Source: Phyllobacterium trifolii (GTDB lineage Bacteria > Pseudomonadota > Alphaproteobacteria > Rhizobiales > Rhizobiaceae). Taken from it: DNA of 64,000 nt. The position numbers and the translations under genes were made by a program. The DNA is taken from the NCBI RefSeq assembly GCF_014192095.1, contig NZ_JACHXN010000020.1:41987-105986 (forward strand), read 5' to 3'. Positions 1 through 9,139 of this stretch are shown here, one piece after another. The notes under the pieces are model-generated. The model saw nothing but the letters and a program-made list of their open reading frames with translations. It had not been told where the DNA came from and did no database searches. Numbering within the stretch: position 1 is the stretch's first letter; every line of letters begins with the position of its first letter.

Positions 1-127
1 TCTCATAGCTGTCTCCTGTTCCTCTGTTGCTATGAGATGATTTTGCCTAATTTCTCCAATTCCGCTAGATATTGCGGAACGGATTGTTACATCCCGCGTA
101 ACGCATTCTGGCAGAACCACCGGCTTT

Positions 128-1024
128 CTATGCTCTCAGGGCGGGATCGCTCCGGAGCCTTTCGACCGCTAGATCAACGAAAGCACGTGTTTTCGCGGAA
201 GCCATTCTTCCTTCCGGGTGGACAACATGGACCGGGAGAGGAGGTTCACTGAATTCGGTCAAGACAGTCTTCAAACGTCCGTCCGCAGTCGCGGCAGCTA
301 TCTGATATGAGAGCACGCGTGTTATTCCCCAGCCTGCAAGAGCCGCACTGAGTGCGGCTTCGTTTGTATTGCAAAACAGACGAGGCCTAAGGCTCACCGA
401 CGCCGTGCCGTGGATGAATTGCCATTCCACGGTTTCCCCGGTTGGAACCGTGGCTATGATCGTATGATGTTGAAGATCCTCAGGTTTGACTGGAGTGTCC
501 GTCGCGTCAAGATACTCCCGCGACGCGCACACAACCCTTCGAATAGTTCCCACGCGGATGGCACTAAGTCCCGAGTCCTGAAGGTGTCCGATCCGCACAG
601 CAACATCGACACCTTCATCGACGATATTCACGAGTCGATCGACAAATAGAGTTCGGCCAGTGACTTCGGTGTGCTCTGCCAGATAAGAGGTCAAGATTGG
701 CATGACAAACATGTTTCCGAAAATTACAGGCGCCGTGATCGACAAACTTCCCGTCGGCTTCGCGTGGGCGCCGCCTGCCAAGGCCTCAGCTTCCGCAATG
801 TCCGTCAATATGCGTTGGCAATCTGCCAAGTAGCGTTCGCCGGCGTCGGTCAGCTTTACATTGCGTGTGGTGCGAACAAAAAGTCGCGCCCCTGTTATTT
901 CTTCGAGGAAGGCAATCGCTCTTGTTACAGCGGGAGGGCTCAGATTTAGCTGACGTGCAGCCTCCGCAAATCCTTTCTCTTCTGCGACCTTGACGAAGAT
1001 ACGCATCGACGACCAGCGATCCAT
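128..1024 (-). CDS. LysR-family transcriptional regulator
   Basis: Predicted DNA-binding regulator of 298 residues. The N-terminal winged helix-turn-helix (about residues 5-65) starts from MDRWSSMRIF and has the usual LysR pattern of AEAARQLNLS followed by VTRAIAFLE. The remainder is a periplasmic-binding-protein-like effector domain. The ATG at 1024 is preferred over the longer reading from 1060 because AGGAGG lies directly upstream of it. It is the gene next to the monooxygenase at 1099-2436, on the same strand and downstream of it, so it may control the oxidative genes that follow; that is inference. The length is normal for the CrgA/DsdC-like subgroup. The effector is unknown. Confidence 0.93.
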   Translation of the reverse strand: MDRWSSMRIFVKVAEEKGFAEAARQLNLSPPAVTRAIAFLEEITGARLFVRTTRNVKLTDAGERYLADCQRILTDIAEAEALAGGAHAKPTGSLSITAPVIFGNMFVMPILTSYLAEHTEVTGRTLFVDRLVNIVDEGVDVAVRIGHLQDSGLSAIRVGTIRRVVCASREYLDATDTPVKPEDLQHHTIIATVPTGETVEWQFIHGTASVSLRPRLFCNTNEAALSAALAGWGITRVLSYQIAAATADGRLKTVLTEFSEPPLPVHVVHPEGRMASAKTRAFVDLAVERLRSDPALRA

Positions 1025-1098
1025 CACTCCTCCTATAAAACGGTTGAAGCCTGAGCGCATTGCGCCCAGGCTATCATTAAATCCTGCGTGTGGAAGTG

Positions 1099-2436
1099 TC
1101 AGCGTGCCGATGCAAAAATGTTTGCCGGTCGCTCAAGGCCAAGTTTATCCCTGAGTGTCCCAGGAGCATATTCTCTTTGGACAAGTCCACGGCGCTGCAA
1201 CTCTGGCACCACGGAGCTTGTGAAATCCATCCAATCCTCTGGGAGAACGGGAAACATTAGATTGAAGCCATCTGCGGCGCCCTCGGTGAACCACGCCTCC
1301 ATCTCGTCAGCAATTTGCTGGGGTGTTCCAGCCATCATCGGGGCTGTGCCAGCCTTCGCCACCTGACTGGCGATTTGCCTGATTGTCATTCCCTGTTCAG
1401 CCATATTCCTTACTCGAACCAGGTTTGTTCTCTGACCATTGAAAGTCGCCTCATCTGGAAGGTTTGGTACGGGGCCATCGGCGGGGAATGCTGACAGATC
1501 CATCCCGACCCAACTCGACACAAGGTCGATAGCCACTCGCGCCGGTGTCAAGCTCTCAAGCAGATCTCGTTTTTCTTCAGCTTCCGATCTGGACGCGGCT
1601 ACAATTGGCAGGATGCCCGGCAAGATTTTAAGGCTTTCGGGCTTGCGTCCGTGTTGTGCCAAACGTTCGTCGAAATCAGCACGGTTTTGCTTTCCCTCTT
1701 CGATCGAGCGAGCTAGCGAGAAATTGATCTCCGCATGCTTTGCCGCAAGAGTTTTGCCATCACCTGAGGAGCCCGCCTGAACAATCACCGGGTGGCCCTG
1801 AATCGGGCGAGGAACATTGAGGGGGCCTCGCACTCTAAAGTGCTTACCGCTTTGATCGATGCGATGGACCCTTTTGGGATCAGCAAAGAAACCACTTTCC
1901 TTGTCGAAAAGGAGAGCTTCATCTTCGATGCTATCCCAGAGGGCTTTGGCCGTCTCCAAAAACTCGGCAGCCCGCTCGTACCGGAACGCGTGTTCGATAT
2001 TGCCGTCGCGCCCGAAGTTCATCGCTTCTTCGTTCATTCCTGACGTGACAACATTCCAAGCAGATCGGCCGTTGCTTATATGGTCCAACGAGGCAAAGGT
2101 TCTGGCTAGATTGTAAGGTTCTGTGTAGGACGCCGAGGCGGTCGATATCAAGCCAATGTCATGAGTCACTGCAGCGAGCGCCGAAAGCAGCGTGAGAGGT
2201 TCAAGCCGCACATTCGCATAATGTGCAACGTTGCTCTCGTAACTATCCCAAATAGCTACGTGATCTGCTAGAAAAATCGCGTCAAGCTTCGCTAACTCTG
2301 CAGCCGACGCAAGGCGGCGAAAGTAGTCGAGCGTAAAAATCTCACTTTTCGGCGCAGCCGGATGGCGCCAAGACATGCGGTGATCGCCCTGTGGATTAAA
2401 GAAGAAGGCACTCAGGATCATCCGTTTATTTGTCAT
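1099..2436 (-). CDS. FMN-dependent LLM-class monooxygenase (NtaA/SnaA/DszA type)
   Basis: A 445-residue member of the NtaA/SnaA/DszA group of bacterial luciferase-like enzymes. These use FMNH2 supplied by a separate reductase and O2 to oxidise C-N, C-S or ring substrates in the cytoplasm. The start MTNKRMILSAFFF and the following NPQGDHRMSWRHP are typical of the group, as are VTSGMNEEAMNFGRD and the VQAGSSGDGKTLAAKHAE region that contacts FMN phosphate. The ATG at 2436 follows a GGAGAAG ribosome site; the longer open frame to 2637 overlaps the neighbouring hydrolase and is not used. A flavin reductase gene at 5995-6642 is the likely partner. The substrate cannot be told from sequence. Confidence 0.93.
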   Translation of the reverse strand: MTNKRMILSAFFFNPQGDHRMSWRHPAAPKSEIFTLDYFRRLASAAELAKLDAIFLADHVAIWDSYESNVAHYANVRLEPLTLLSALAAVTHDIGLISTASASYTEPYNLARTFASLDHISNGRSAWNVVTSGMNEEAMNFGRDGNIEHAFRYERAAEFLETAKALWDSIEDEALLFDKESGFFADPKRVHRIDQSGKHFRVRGPLNVPRPIQGHPVIVQAGSSGDGKTLAAKHAEINFSLARSIEEGKQNRADFDERLAQHGRKPESLKILPGILPIVAASRSEAEEKRDLLESLTPARVAIDLVSSWVGMDLSAFPADGPVPNLPDEATFNGQRTNLVRVRNMAEQGMTIRQIASQVAKAGTAPMMAGTPQQIADEMEAWFTEGAADGFNLMFPVLPEDWMDFTSSVVPELQRRGLVQREYAPGTLRDKLGLERPANIFASAR

Positions 2437-2455
2437 CGTTCTTCTCCTATCAACG

Positions 2456-3343
2456 TTAATCGGCTCTGCCCGGTCTAGTGCCGGCCAACTTCCGACCAAG
2501 GAAATTTGTAATGAGCTCTGCGATCTCGCTTGCATGAGTTTCCAGAGCGAAGTGGCCGGTTGGAAGAAGCGTAACTTCCGCATCCGGAACATCGCGCTTA
2601 AACTCACTGGCCCCGGCGGGAATGAAGTACGGATCATATTCCCCCCAGATTGCCAGTACTGGTGGTTGCCGTTCCCTCAAGTAGCTCTGAAATTGGGGAT
2701 AGAGAGCAACGTTGGAGGCGTAGTCCAAAAAGTAAGCCAGTTGTGGCTCATGAGCGCCGGGCCGAGCGAGGTAGTAGTTATCAAGGTTTTGTCCATCCGG
2801 AGCGACAAGGCCTCTATCCAGCACGCCTACCTCATACTGATATGAAGTTGCTGATGGAATGAAAGCTGCGCGAAGCGACTCCCGGTATTCGGTGGTGGGG
2901 TCGCGCCAAAATTCCTTCATCGACTCCCAACCAGGGCCCAGGCCCTCCTCGTATGCATTTCCATTCTGCGAGATGATTGCTTGAACACGCTCCGGATGCT
3001 GTAGAGCCATCCTTAGACCTATGGGAGCCCCGTAATCAAACAGATACATAGCAAACCGGCCAAGTCCCAACGCCTCAACAAATTTTGTCATAAGATCGGC
3101 AGCAGCTTTGAACGAATAAGGGAAGTCTGGCGCTGGCGGCATTCCCGATTGGCCGAAACCCGGCAAGTCGGGCGCTACGACATGATATCGTTTAGCCAGT
3201 AATGGGATAAGATCTCGAAACATATGGCTCGCTGATGGGAAGCCATGCAGCAGAAGGATTGTCGAATTATCAATGTCTCCAGCTTGCCGGTAGAAAACCT
3301 CAAATCCCTCGAGGTCGACAGTAGCGTACCGTGTCTTTGGCAT
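2456..3343 (-). CDS. alpha/beta hydrolase, epoxide-hydrolase/haloalkane-dehalogenase-like
   Basis: A 295-residue alpha/beta hydrolase. HGFPSASHMF gives the oxyanion loop. The nucleophile elbow YLFDYGAP carries an aspartate, as in epoxide hydrolases and haloalkane dehalogenases rather than serine esterases. WGEYDPYF and TGHFALETH supply the catalytic acid and histidine. The start MPKTRYATV at 3343 has GGAG eight bases upstream; an ATG four codons earlier is also possible. It ends 19 bp before the monooxygenase start on the same strand, so the two are probably one transcript. A close paralogue lies at 10097-10948. Likely role: hydrolysis of an intermediate of the oxidative pathway (inference). 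Confidence 0.9.
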   Translation of the reverse strand: MPKTRYATVDLEGFEVFYRQAGDIDNSTILLLHGFPSASHMFRDLIPLLAKRYHVVAPDLPGFGQSGMPPAPDFPYSFKAAADLMTKFVEALGLGRFAMYLFDYGAPIGLRMALQHPERVQAIISQNGNAYEEGLGPGWESMKEFWRDPTTEYRESLRAAFIPSATSYQYEVGVLDRGLVAPDGQNLDNYYLARPGAHEPQLAYFLDYASNVALYPQFQSYLRERQPPVLAIWGEYDPYFIPAGASEFKRDVPDAEVTLLPTGHFALETHASEIAELITNFLGRKLAGTRPGRAD

Positions 3344-3454
3344 CTCAATCTCCATTTTTGCTAGATTGTAACCTAGAAAATAGTGCGTGAGAGGTTATAT
3401 CTTCGCAATAAGACTTAGATGGAATAGATCATTCCAAAATATGAATGGCCGCTG

Positions 3455-4153
3455 CTACCTCGGAATCTCATGGTCAGTCACTGCTTCGGCTATGATCTCC
3501 ACGACGGCTCGTGGGGCCGTGATCGAAGGCGTATGGTCGCAATCTAAGGGCCGTATTTTGGCTTTCATTCGCTCGGCCATAAAACGCTGGACCGAAGGTT
3601 TTATCATTCGGTCTTGCTCGGCAAGCAGATACCAGCTTGGCTTCGTCGTCCAGTTCGTGAACGTGACTGGTTCCTGAATACATGCAAGTGAAATGGGTCT
3701 TTGAATTGCCCAAAGATTTCTTTTGGTCGTCTCTTTGGCATTTTGAGCAAACGCAGTTTCAAAGCCTTCCTCAGGCATCCAAATCAAACCGTTTCCATCG
3801 GGGGCAAGTTTCGGTGCTTTAGCGTCCGGCTCTTCGCGATAAAACACTGATGCCACCGTCTCTCCAACTTCCGGAGCAAGCGCTGCGATTAATACAACGG
3901 ATTTTACCCGCTCATCGTCAATTGATGACACGACAGCTCCAGCATAGGCGTGGCCGACCAGCACGACCGGGCTGGAGGCTCTGTCCAGGCAAATCTTCAT
4001 CACCTCCACATCATCTGAAAGGGAGGTTAGGGGTAGGGGAGCAGTAAACACGTCGAAGCTGAGGTCGCGAAGTGGTTGGATAACACTCGTCCAGCTGGAA
4101 CCATCTGCCCAGGCTCCGTGAGCCAAAATAATAGTTGCTCTCTTTGCCGACAC
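3455..4153 (-). CDS. alpha/beta hydrolase-fold protein with Ala in place of the nucleophile
   Basis: A 232-residue alpha/beta hydrolase of the short esterase/methylesterase-like type. It starts MSAKRATIILAHGAWADGSSW with the HG oxyanion motif, and ends with LAEQDRMI and a histidine in CDHTPSI. The nucleophile elbow normally reads GHSxGG; here it reads VLVGHAYAG, with a GCC alanine codon where serine is expected. The rest of the fold looks intact with no frameshift, so this is not simple decay. The protein may be non-hydrolytic (compare cofactor-independent oxygenases or lyases on this fold) or use a different chemistry. It stands alone on the minus strand between the paired hydrolase/monooxygenase genes and the channel gene. 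Confidence 0.87.
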   Translation of the reverse strand: MSAKRATIILAHGAWADGSSWTSVIQPLRDLSFDVFTAPLPLTSLSDDVEVMKICLDRASSPVVLVGHAYAGAVVSSIDDERVKSVVLIAALAPEVGETVASVFYREEPDAKAPKLAPDGNGLIWMPEEGFETAFAQNAKETTKRNLWAIQRPISLACIQEPVTFTNWTTKPSWYLLAEQDRMIKPSVQRFMAERMKAKIRPLDCDHTPSITAPRAVVEIIAEAVTDHEIPR

Positions 4154-4232
4154 ATCGCATCTCCCAGCCTAGTCAAAAAAGTAGGCAGGCCCTATTTGCC
4201 CGCCCGCAGAGGTTAACGCACTCATCTCTACG

Positions 4233-4817
4233 TCAGATATTGACCTCGGAAACATCAGGTCGCGTATACAGCAACAGACAAAAAACTACCGTCGCGAACC
4301 CCACATAGGGGAACCACTGTGCAATCACAGCTGCGATCAGGAACAACACGATTGTAATCAGCGAACGCACCCTCAACATCTGCTGTAGCCGCACCGAGAC
4401 AGGCTCGCCGCGCGGTCGATCGATCGCCTCCCAGCAAAGGGCGAGGTATGTAATGTTCACACCCACGAACACCAAAGCGTAGAGCGATACAGCCCCCGAC
4501 TTTAAATCTGTCTCGGCCACCCAACTCGTCGTGAAGGGGATCAATGAGACCATAAAGAGATGGGCGAAATTGCTCCAAATCAGGCGCTGAGTTGCCTTCT
4601 CAGCATACTTCAGGATGTGATGGTGGTTTATCCAGACAACCGACAAAAAACCGTAACTCATGCTGTAACTCAAGAATCCCGGCCACAGGTCAATTAGGTC
4701 CCCGATTTCACTGCCATGAGGCGGGCGGAGTTCCAGCACCATCAATGTAATGACGATTGCAAATACGCCGTCGGAAAATAGGCTCACCCGATCGGCTGTT
4801 AGTTTCTCGCTTGCCAT
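4233..4817 (-). CDS. TMEM175-family (DUF1211) membrane channel protein
   Basis: A 194-residue integral membrane protein with about six hydrophobic helices. The first helix contains RVSLFSDGVFAIVITLMVLE, matching the FSDGVFAI signature of bacterial TMEM175 potassium channels, which assemble as tetramers in the inner membrane. WINHHH at the end of helix 2-3 is also characteristic. The length equals one six-helix repeat, as in prokaryotic members. Transcribed leftward, divergent from the CGNR regulator at 4956. The ion selectivity and link to the neighbouring catabolic genes are unknown. Confidence 0.9.
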   Translation of the reverse strand: MASEKLTADRVSLFSDGVFAIVITLMVLELRPPHGSEIGDLIDLWPGFLSYSMSYGFLSVVWINHHHILKYAEKATQRLIWSNFAHLFMVSLIPFTTSWVAETDLKSGAVSLYALVFVGVNITYLALCWEAIDRPRGEPVSVRLQQMLRVRSLITIVLFLIAAVIAQWFPYVGFATVVFCLLLYTRPDVSEVNI

Positions 4818-4955
4818 TTTCTTTCTCCATCGTGTTGAGTTAGCACTTCCGAACTAACCTTTCTACTGGACTATTAAGGGTTATTCCTGTAAAGCACTAT
4901 TTCAGTAGTTGGAACACAGATCCGCGATTACAGCCGGGTCATGAGGTAGGTTTTT

Positions 4956-5573
4956 ATGAAGCGTGACTGTCCAGCAATTTTTGTGGCCGATGCGACAGGT
5001 CTCGATTTTTTGAACTCTCGAGCGATGCCAGTGGACACGGTGGTTGAGTGGCTTGCTGATGGCGAAGGCCTTATGCAGTGGCTGCGTGAGTCAGGTCTAG
5101 TCTCAGAAAGAGCGCTGCAGACTGTAGAAAAGAATGCAATGCCAGGAGAGTTGGATGCTGTGGCGAGTCAAGCAAGGTCGCTGCGCGAATGGTTTAGAGG
5201 ATTTGTTGAAGGACACCGAGGGCGTTCTTTAACCGCTGATGCAATTGAAGAGCTAGAGCCGTTAAATCGACTTCTTGCGCGAGACGAGCAATTTAGCCAA
5301 GTCTCAGTGGCCAACGGCGTGCAGACGAGAAGTGGTTTGCAGTGGAAAAAGGAGCGGCAATGGAAGTCTCCAGAAACACTGCTCACACCTATTGCCGAGG
5401 CGATTGGAGACTTCGTGTGTAACGAGGAGTTCACTGACGTCAAAGCCTGCGAAGGGCATGACTGCACGTTGTTATTTGTTGACCGGACTCGAGGCAAGCG
5501 CCGGCGCTGGTGCAGTATGGCCGTTTGCGGAAATCGAGCCAAACAAGCCGCATTTAGAGCTAAGACACTTTAG
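4956..5573 (+). CDS. CGNR zinc-finger regulator with ABATE-like domain
   Basis: A 205-residue protein of the CGNR zinc-finger family, usually described as transcriptional regulators. The N-terminal two thirds correspond to the ABATE (putative stress-responsive) domain: ATGLDFLNS followed by helices with LADGEGLMQWLRESG. The C-terminus has the treble-clef-like motif CEGHDC, then RRRWCSMAVCGNRAK, giving the four cysteines and the name-giving CGNR. The start ATG at 4956 follows GAGGTAGG. It is divergent from the TMEM175-like gene, so it may regulate that gene or itself through the shared 138-bp intergenic region, which is AT-rich and contains GGTTA-type half sites. Confidence 0.9.
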   Translation: MKRDCPAIFVADATGLDFLNSRAMPVDTVVEWLADGEGLMQWLRESGLVSERALQTVEKNAMPGELDAVASQARSLREWFRGFVEGHRGRSLTADAIEELEPLNRLLARDEQFSQVSVANGVQTRSGLQWKKERQWKSPETLLTPIAEAIGDFVCNEEFTDVKACEGHDCTLLFVDRTRGKRRRWCSMAVCGNRAKQAAFRAKTL

Positions 5574-5994
5574 CGAAGCTTCAGCGCTTCTCTAGCGGAG
5601 ATGCTTGCTCTCTGTGCTGGGATATCACGGAGAATGCCTCCGAATATCGGTCCTGCGGGCTCAACCAGTACACCGACTTTCGCCGCTACGAGTATGTTTG
5701 TCGTTGCGTCGTCAGCCACCGCAATAATGGCAGCATTTGCTGCCTTTATTCGCTTTCGTCCATATTCGCTAGACTATACGATGGGCTAGCTTAACAGCTC
5801 CCGCAGATCGCTGTCCCCGCAGGCAACTTCCGGTCTTGAAAGACTAGGATATGACTCCCGCCCAAAAACGGATACCCCACACTCTCGGGCAGGATAACGC
5901 CTGGTTGGCATTGTCCGTAGGGAGCCTATGCCCATTGATGCAGAAGGTGCCACTGAGATGGTATTGCCTCTGACGCCCGCGTCCCGTTGCGCTC
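5574..5994. other. intergenic stretch with a small unrecognised open fragment
   Basis: About 420 bp between the CGNR regulator and the flavin reductase. On the minus strand a frame from about 5770 to 5574 stays open for some 60 codons (it includes AAKVGVLVEPAGPIFGG) and could be the tail of a decayed gene. I do not recognise it and see no start codon or ribosome site for it. Nothing else is supported. Confidence 0.3.
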
Positions 5995-6642
5995 TTATGA
6001 AAACGTGCCGTATGCGCCTTGCCAATAAAGCAACGGTTCCTCAGTCTGGTTTTGCGAGATCCATGCTTCCTTAACCCGTCCTATGACGATCGCATGATCG
6101 TAGCGCAAGAGAATTTCCTCGACCTCACAGTCAAATCCCGCCATCGCTGATGCAAGGGTCTGAACACCGGTTTTCCGTGTCTTCCACTCAGCATTATCGT
6201 ATCGCGCGATGCCCTTGACGCCGGCCCTGCCCGCAAACCTATCTGCCACATTGTTCGCGTCTGAGTTCAGGAGGTTCACGGCAAACGCGCGGCCCTCGGT
6301 CAATGCCTTCCATGATGAAGACGTTTGACTTATACCGAACATCAGCCGAGGCGGTTCTGCAGATAATGAGACAACCGACGTGGCAGTGAAGCCTGTCATC
6401 TCTGCGCCGGACCCCACGGTTATCGCAGCGACACCGCCTGCCAAAAGCCTCATCGCTAACTTGTAATCTGCCGATGTTGCATCTGGGCTAACTTCTAACG
6501 ATTCCGGAATCCAGAATTCTGTTGCCGTCTTTTCGCGCCCCGCTAGGCCCACGTTGCCATCCTTGCGCACCTGGCCCAGTGTCAAATCGATTTCCTTGGT
6601 CATTATCTCATTGACCAGAATTTTTCCAATGTTCAGGGTCAT
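5995..6642 (-). CDS. flavin reductase (HpaC/NtaB-like, FMN-binding split barrel)
   Basis: A 215-residue NAD(P)H:flavin oxidoreductase that would supply reduced FMN to a two-component monooxygenase. The core begins near residue 60 with YKLAMRLLAGGVAAITVG. It continues with GFTATSVVSLSAEPPRLMFGI and FAVNLLNS, the flavin-binding pattern of the HpaC/NtaB/SnaC group, and ends WQGAYGTF. The first 55 residues are an unusual extension. The ATG at 6642 follows AAGGAGAGCTCGCC, so the extension is probably translated. The LLM monooxygenase at 1099-2436 is the natural partner. The upstream region carries TTGACAGGTTAC, shared with the promoter of the hydrolase gene at 10097. Confidence 0.93.
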   Translation of the reverse strand: MTLNIGKILVNEIMTKEIDLTLGQVRKDGNVGLAGREKTATEFWIPESLEVSPDATSADYKLAMRLLAGGVAAITVGSGAEMTGFTATSVVSLSAEPPRLMFGISQTSSSWKALTEGRAFAVNLLNSDANNVADRFAGRAGVKGIARYDNAEWKTRKTGVQTLASAMAGFDCEVEEILLRYDHAIVIGRVKEAWISQNQTEEPLLYWQGAYGTFS

Positions 6643-6684
6643 GGCGAGCTCTCCTTTTCCTAACCGCCTTGCTGTCGTAGAAAG

Positions 6685-6715
6685 GTTATCTCACTCCTGT
6701 CAGTAACCTGTCAAA
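6685..6715 (-). promoter_or_regulatory. promoter/operator region of the flavin reductase gene
   Basis: Read leftward, the region has TTGACAGGTTAC and then ATAACC about 13 bases later, giving a GGTTA...TAACC inverted arrangement over a possible -35 (TTGACA). The same TTGACAGGTTAC occurs in front of the hydrolase gene at 10097. It is a candidate binding site for a shared regulator. No transcription data are available. Confidence 0.4.
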
Positions 6716-6738
6716 TAGTTTATGGGCGGTTATCGTAC

Positions 6739-8037
6739 TCATAGGTCAAGTTGTGCATCCGTCCGGGGTCTTGAACAGCAGATAAGGATGGTGCCAACTG
6801 GGGGCAGGTCAATTGGGTCGGGATCGTATGCCACTTCACCTCCGATCAGGGATGTTTCGCAGCGATGGCATACACCCGCACGGCACGACCAGGTTGTGGA
6901 AACATTTGACGCTTCGGCTAGTTCTAAGAGCGAGGCGTACTTTTCATCCCATCGAGCTGATTTATTGCTTTTGAGAAATGTGACGATCGGACCGGTTCCA
7001 TCAACTCTTGTTGGTGTCGAGGCCAAAGCCGGCGAGGAGGTTCCCTCCGCACCAAAGGATTCAACGTGAATATGAGCGCTGTCGACACCCCAAAACCGAA
7101 GATCAGATATGAGTTGGCGAAGGACTGGCTCGGGGCCGCAAAGGTAAAACTCGGCTTGTTTCGGGACCCCCGATTTTTGCAATTCTGAAAGTTTAATGTG
7201 CCCATCAAAGTCGTAGTCGACGCCCAATCGATCCTCATTCAAGGGGCGACTGTAGGCTGTGTATCTTGTGACGGTCGGAGAGATCTCAAGAAGCTCCCGC
7301 ACTTCGTCGTTGAGGGGCGCCGACTGACTGTTTCTGGCGCCGTATACCCACCAAATCGGTGCAGTTCGCAGTTGGTTTCTGGTGGCGAAATGCAGCATTC
7401 CAAGCAGCGGTGTAATGCCAATTCCCGCACCGATGAGAACCAACGGAATCGAAATCGGATCGATCAGGCGAAACGTACCTCTGGGAGCGCTGCAGTAGAT
7501 CTCATCACCGGCAGAGATCTCATCATGAAGATAGGCGCCGGCGATGCCATTCGGGACTTTCTTAACTCCAATACGATATCGGCCATTGGAGCTGTCGCCT
7601 GCAAGTGAGTAGGATCGGAAGATGTTACCGTCCCTAGTAGGGATGCGAAGCACAATATGCTGTCCAGCGACATACCCGGGAAGGTCCCGGCCAGCCCTGT
7701 CCTCAAATTCGATGATTTTGATGCTCGAGCCGCTGGAGAAAATGTCCACTACTCGCAGTGGCTTGAAACCCGGCCAAGCAATTGGCTGAAGCTTCATCGG
7801 ACTAAGTCCAACGTTCCCTAGTAGATTCGGCGACTTGTCGAGCATTGATTGATAAGACTCTTTCCAACCGGGGCTCAGTGCTTCTAGTGAAGCAGCTGCT
7901 TCCAAGTGCTCAAGTGGATGCACCGATCCATAGAGCAAGCGGTTTACGAATGATACAGTCATACGGCGAACCGGTCCGGAGGCGATTTTAAGAATGATGT
8001 CACCTACGCCAATTTCGCCCTCCTCGATTACATGGCG
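6739..8037 (-). pseudogene. C-terminal part of a MOSC/ferredoxin-reductase fusion, cut by IS
   Basis: This is the larger, downstream part of a gene split by the IS1111-type element at 8038-9390. It encodes the end of the MOSC domain (HVIEEGEIGVGD), the three-helix linker, an FAD domain (RSYSLAG), an NAD domain (GAGIGITPLLGML) and a plant-type [2Fe-2S] domain. The iron-sulfur cysteines are CRAGVCHRC plus a fourth in ICCSRP. The intact protein would have been about 590 residues, of the MOSC-FNR-ferredoxin type that passes electrons to an oxygenase. An open frame to 8058 borrows codons from the IS and could give a truncated flavin/iron-sulfur reductase lacking MOSC; whether it is made is unknown. 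Confidence 0.88.
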
Positions 8038-8104
8038 TGATCGCGGAGCATCCAGCACTCAGCTAGACTGCTGACATTTGCCCTCAACCATGTGGAGAAA
8101 TGGA

Positions 8105-9139
8105 ATGATGAAACACTTTGTTGGTCTGGATGTTTCCCTCGACCTGACGTCGGTATGCGTTCTTGACGAAGCCGGCGCTGTCGTGTGGCGTGGCAAGGTT
8201 GCCTCGACACCAGAAGCCTTGACTGAAGCCATTCGCAAACACGCAGCATCAGTTGTGAAGATTGGCCTGGAAACAGGCCCGTTGTGCACTTGGCATTGGC
8301 ATGCCCTCCGGGAAAACGGCCTTCCTGTGGTCTGCCTTGATGCCAGGCATGCGAAGGCGGCGTTGTCTGTTCAGCTGAACAAGACTGATGACAATGATGC
8401 CTACGGCTTAGCCCAGATTATTCGGAGCGGCTGGTATAAGGAAGTTGCGGTCAAGAGCCTCGACAGCCATCGTGTGCGGAGCTTGCTTTCCTCCCGTGCC
8501 CAGCTCGTCAATATGCGCCGCGATCTCGGAACGAAGATACGTGGGCTCTTGAAGACATTCGGCAGGATTGTCGGGAAAGTTGGTGGAAGGAAATATGAGG
8601 AATCCGTTCGCGAGCTCTGCGCGGGAGAGCCTGGGCTTGAAGTGGCTGTTGCAGCGTTGCTGGCTGTCCGCGCACGCATTGAGCAAGAAATCGGAGCTTT
8701 GGAAGAACGCATTCTCGGGTTCGCCAAACACAGCAATGCGTGCCGTCGGTTGATGACGGTGCCCGGCATTGGCGTCTTGACGGCCGTCAGCTTCGTCACG
8801 GCGGTGGATGATCCAGCGCGCTTTGTGCGCTCATCGGGTGTTGGTGCTTACTTCGGCTTGACGCCGAGACGGTATCAATCCGGAGAAGTCGATCGTGACG
8901 GGTCGGTGTCAAAATGCGGTGATGCACTCACTCGCACCTATCTCTTCGAGGCCGCAGGTACTCTCTTGTCGCGGGTAGCCAGATGGTCTGCGCTGAAAGC
9001 ATGGGGCGCGCGCTTGGCTCGCCGGATAGGCAGCAAGAAAGCCCGTGTGGCTCTCGCCCGCAAACTGGCGGTCATCATGCATCGAATCTGGATCGACGGC
9101 AGCGAATTCCGCTGGTCGAAGGAGGGGGCGAACGCGTAA
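8105..9139 (+). CDS. IS1111-group IS110-family transposase
   Basis: A 344-residue DEDD transposase/recombinase. The N-terminal RuvC-like domain shows HFVGLDVSLD, then GLETGP, then NKTDDNDAYGLAQI, providing the acidic residues. The C-terminal Tnp_20 domain begins near MTVPGIGVLTAVSF and includes GAYFGLTPRRYQSGE and the late helix LARKLAVIMHRIW. GGAG lies seven bases before the ATG at 8105. IS110-family recombinases work with a short non-coding RNA made by the element, here expected from the downstream tail. The gene appears intact, so the element may still be active. Confidence 0.95.
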   Translation: MMKHFVGLDVSLDLTSVCVLDEAGAVVWRGKVASTPEALTEAIRKHAASVVKIGLETGPLCTWHWHALRENGLPVVCLDARHAKAALSVQLNKTDDNDAYGLAQIIRSGWYKEVAVKSLDSHRVRSLLSSRAQLVNMRRDLGTKIRGLLKTFGRIVGKVGGRKYEESVRELCAGEPGLEVAVAALLAVRARIEQEIGALEERILGFAKHSNACRRLMTVPGIGVLTAVSFVTAVDDPARFVRSSGVGAYFGLTPRRYQSGEVDRDGSVSKCGDALTRTYLFEAAGTLLSRVARWSALKAWGARLARRIGSKKARVALARKLAVIMHRIWIDGSEFRWSKEGANA

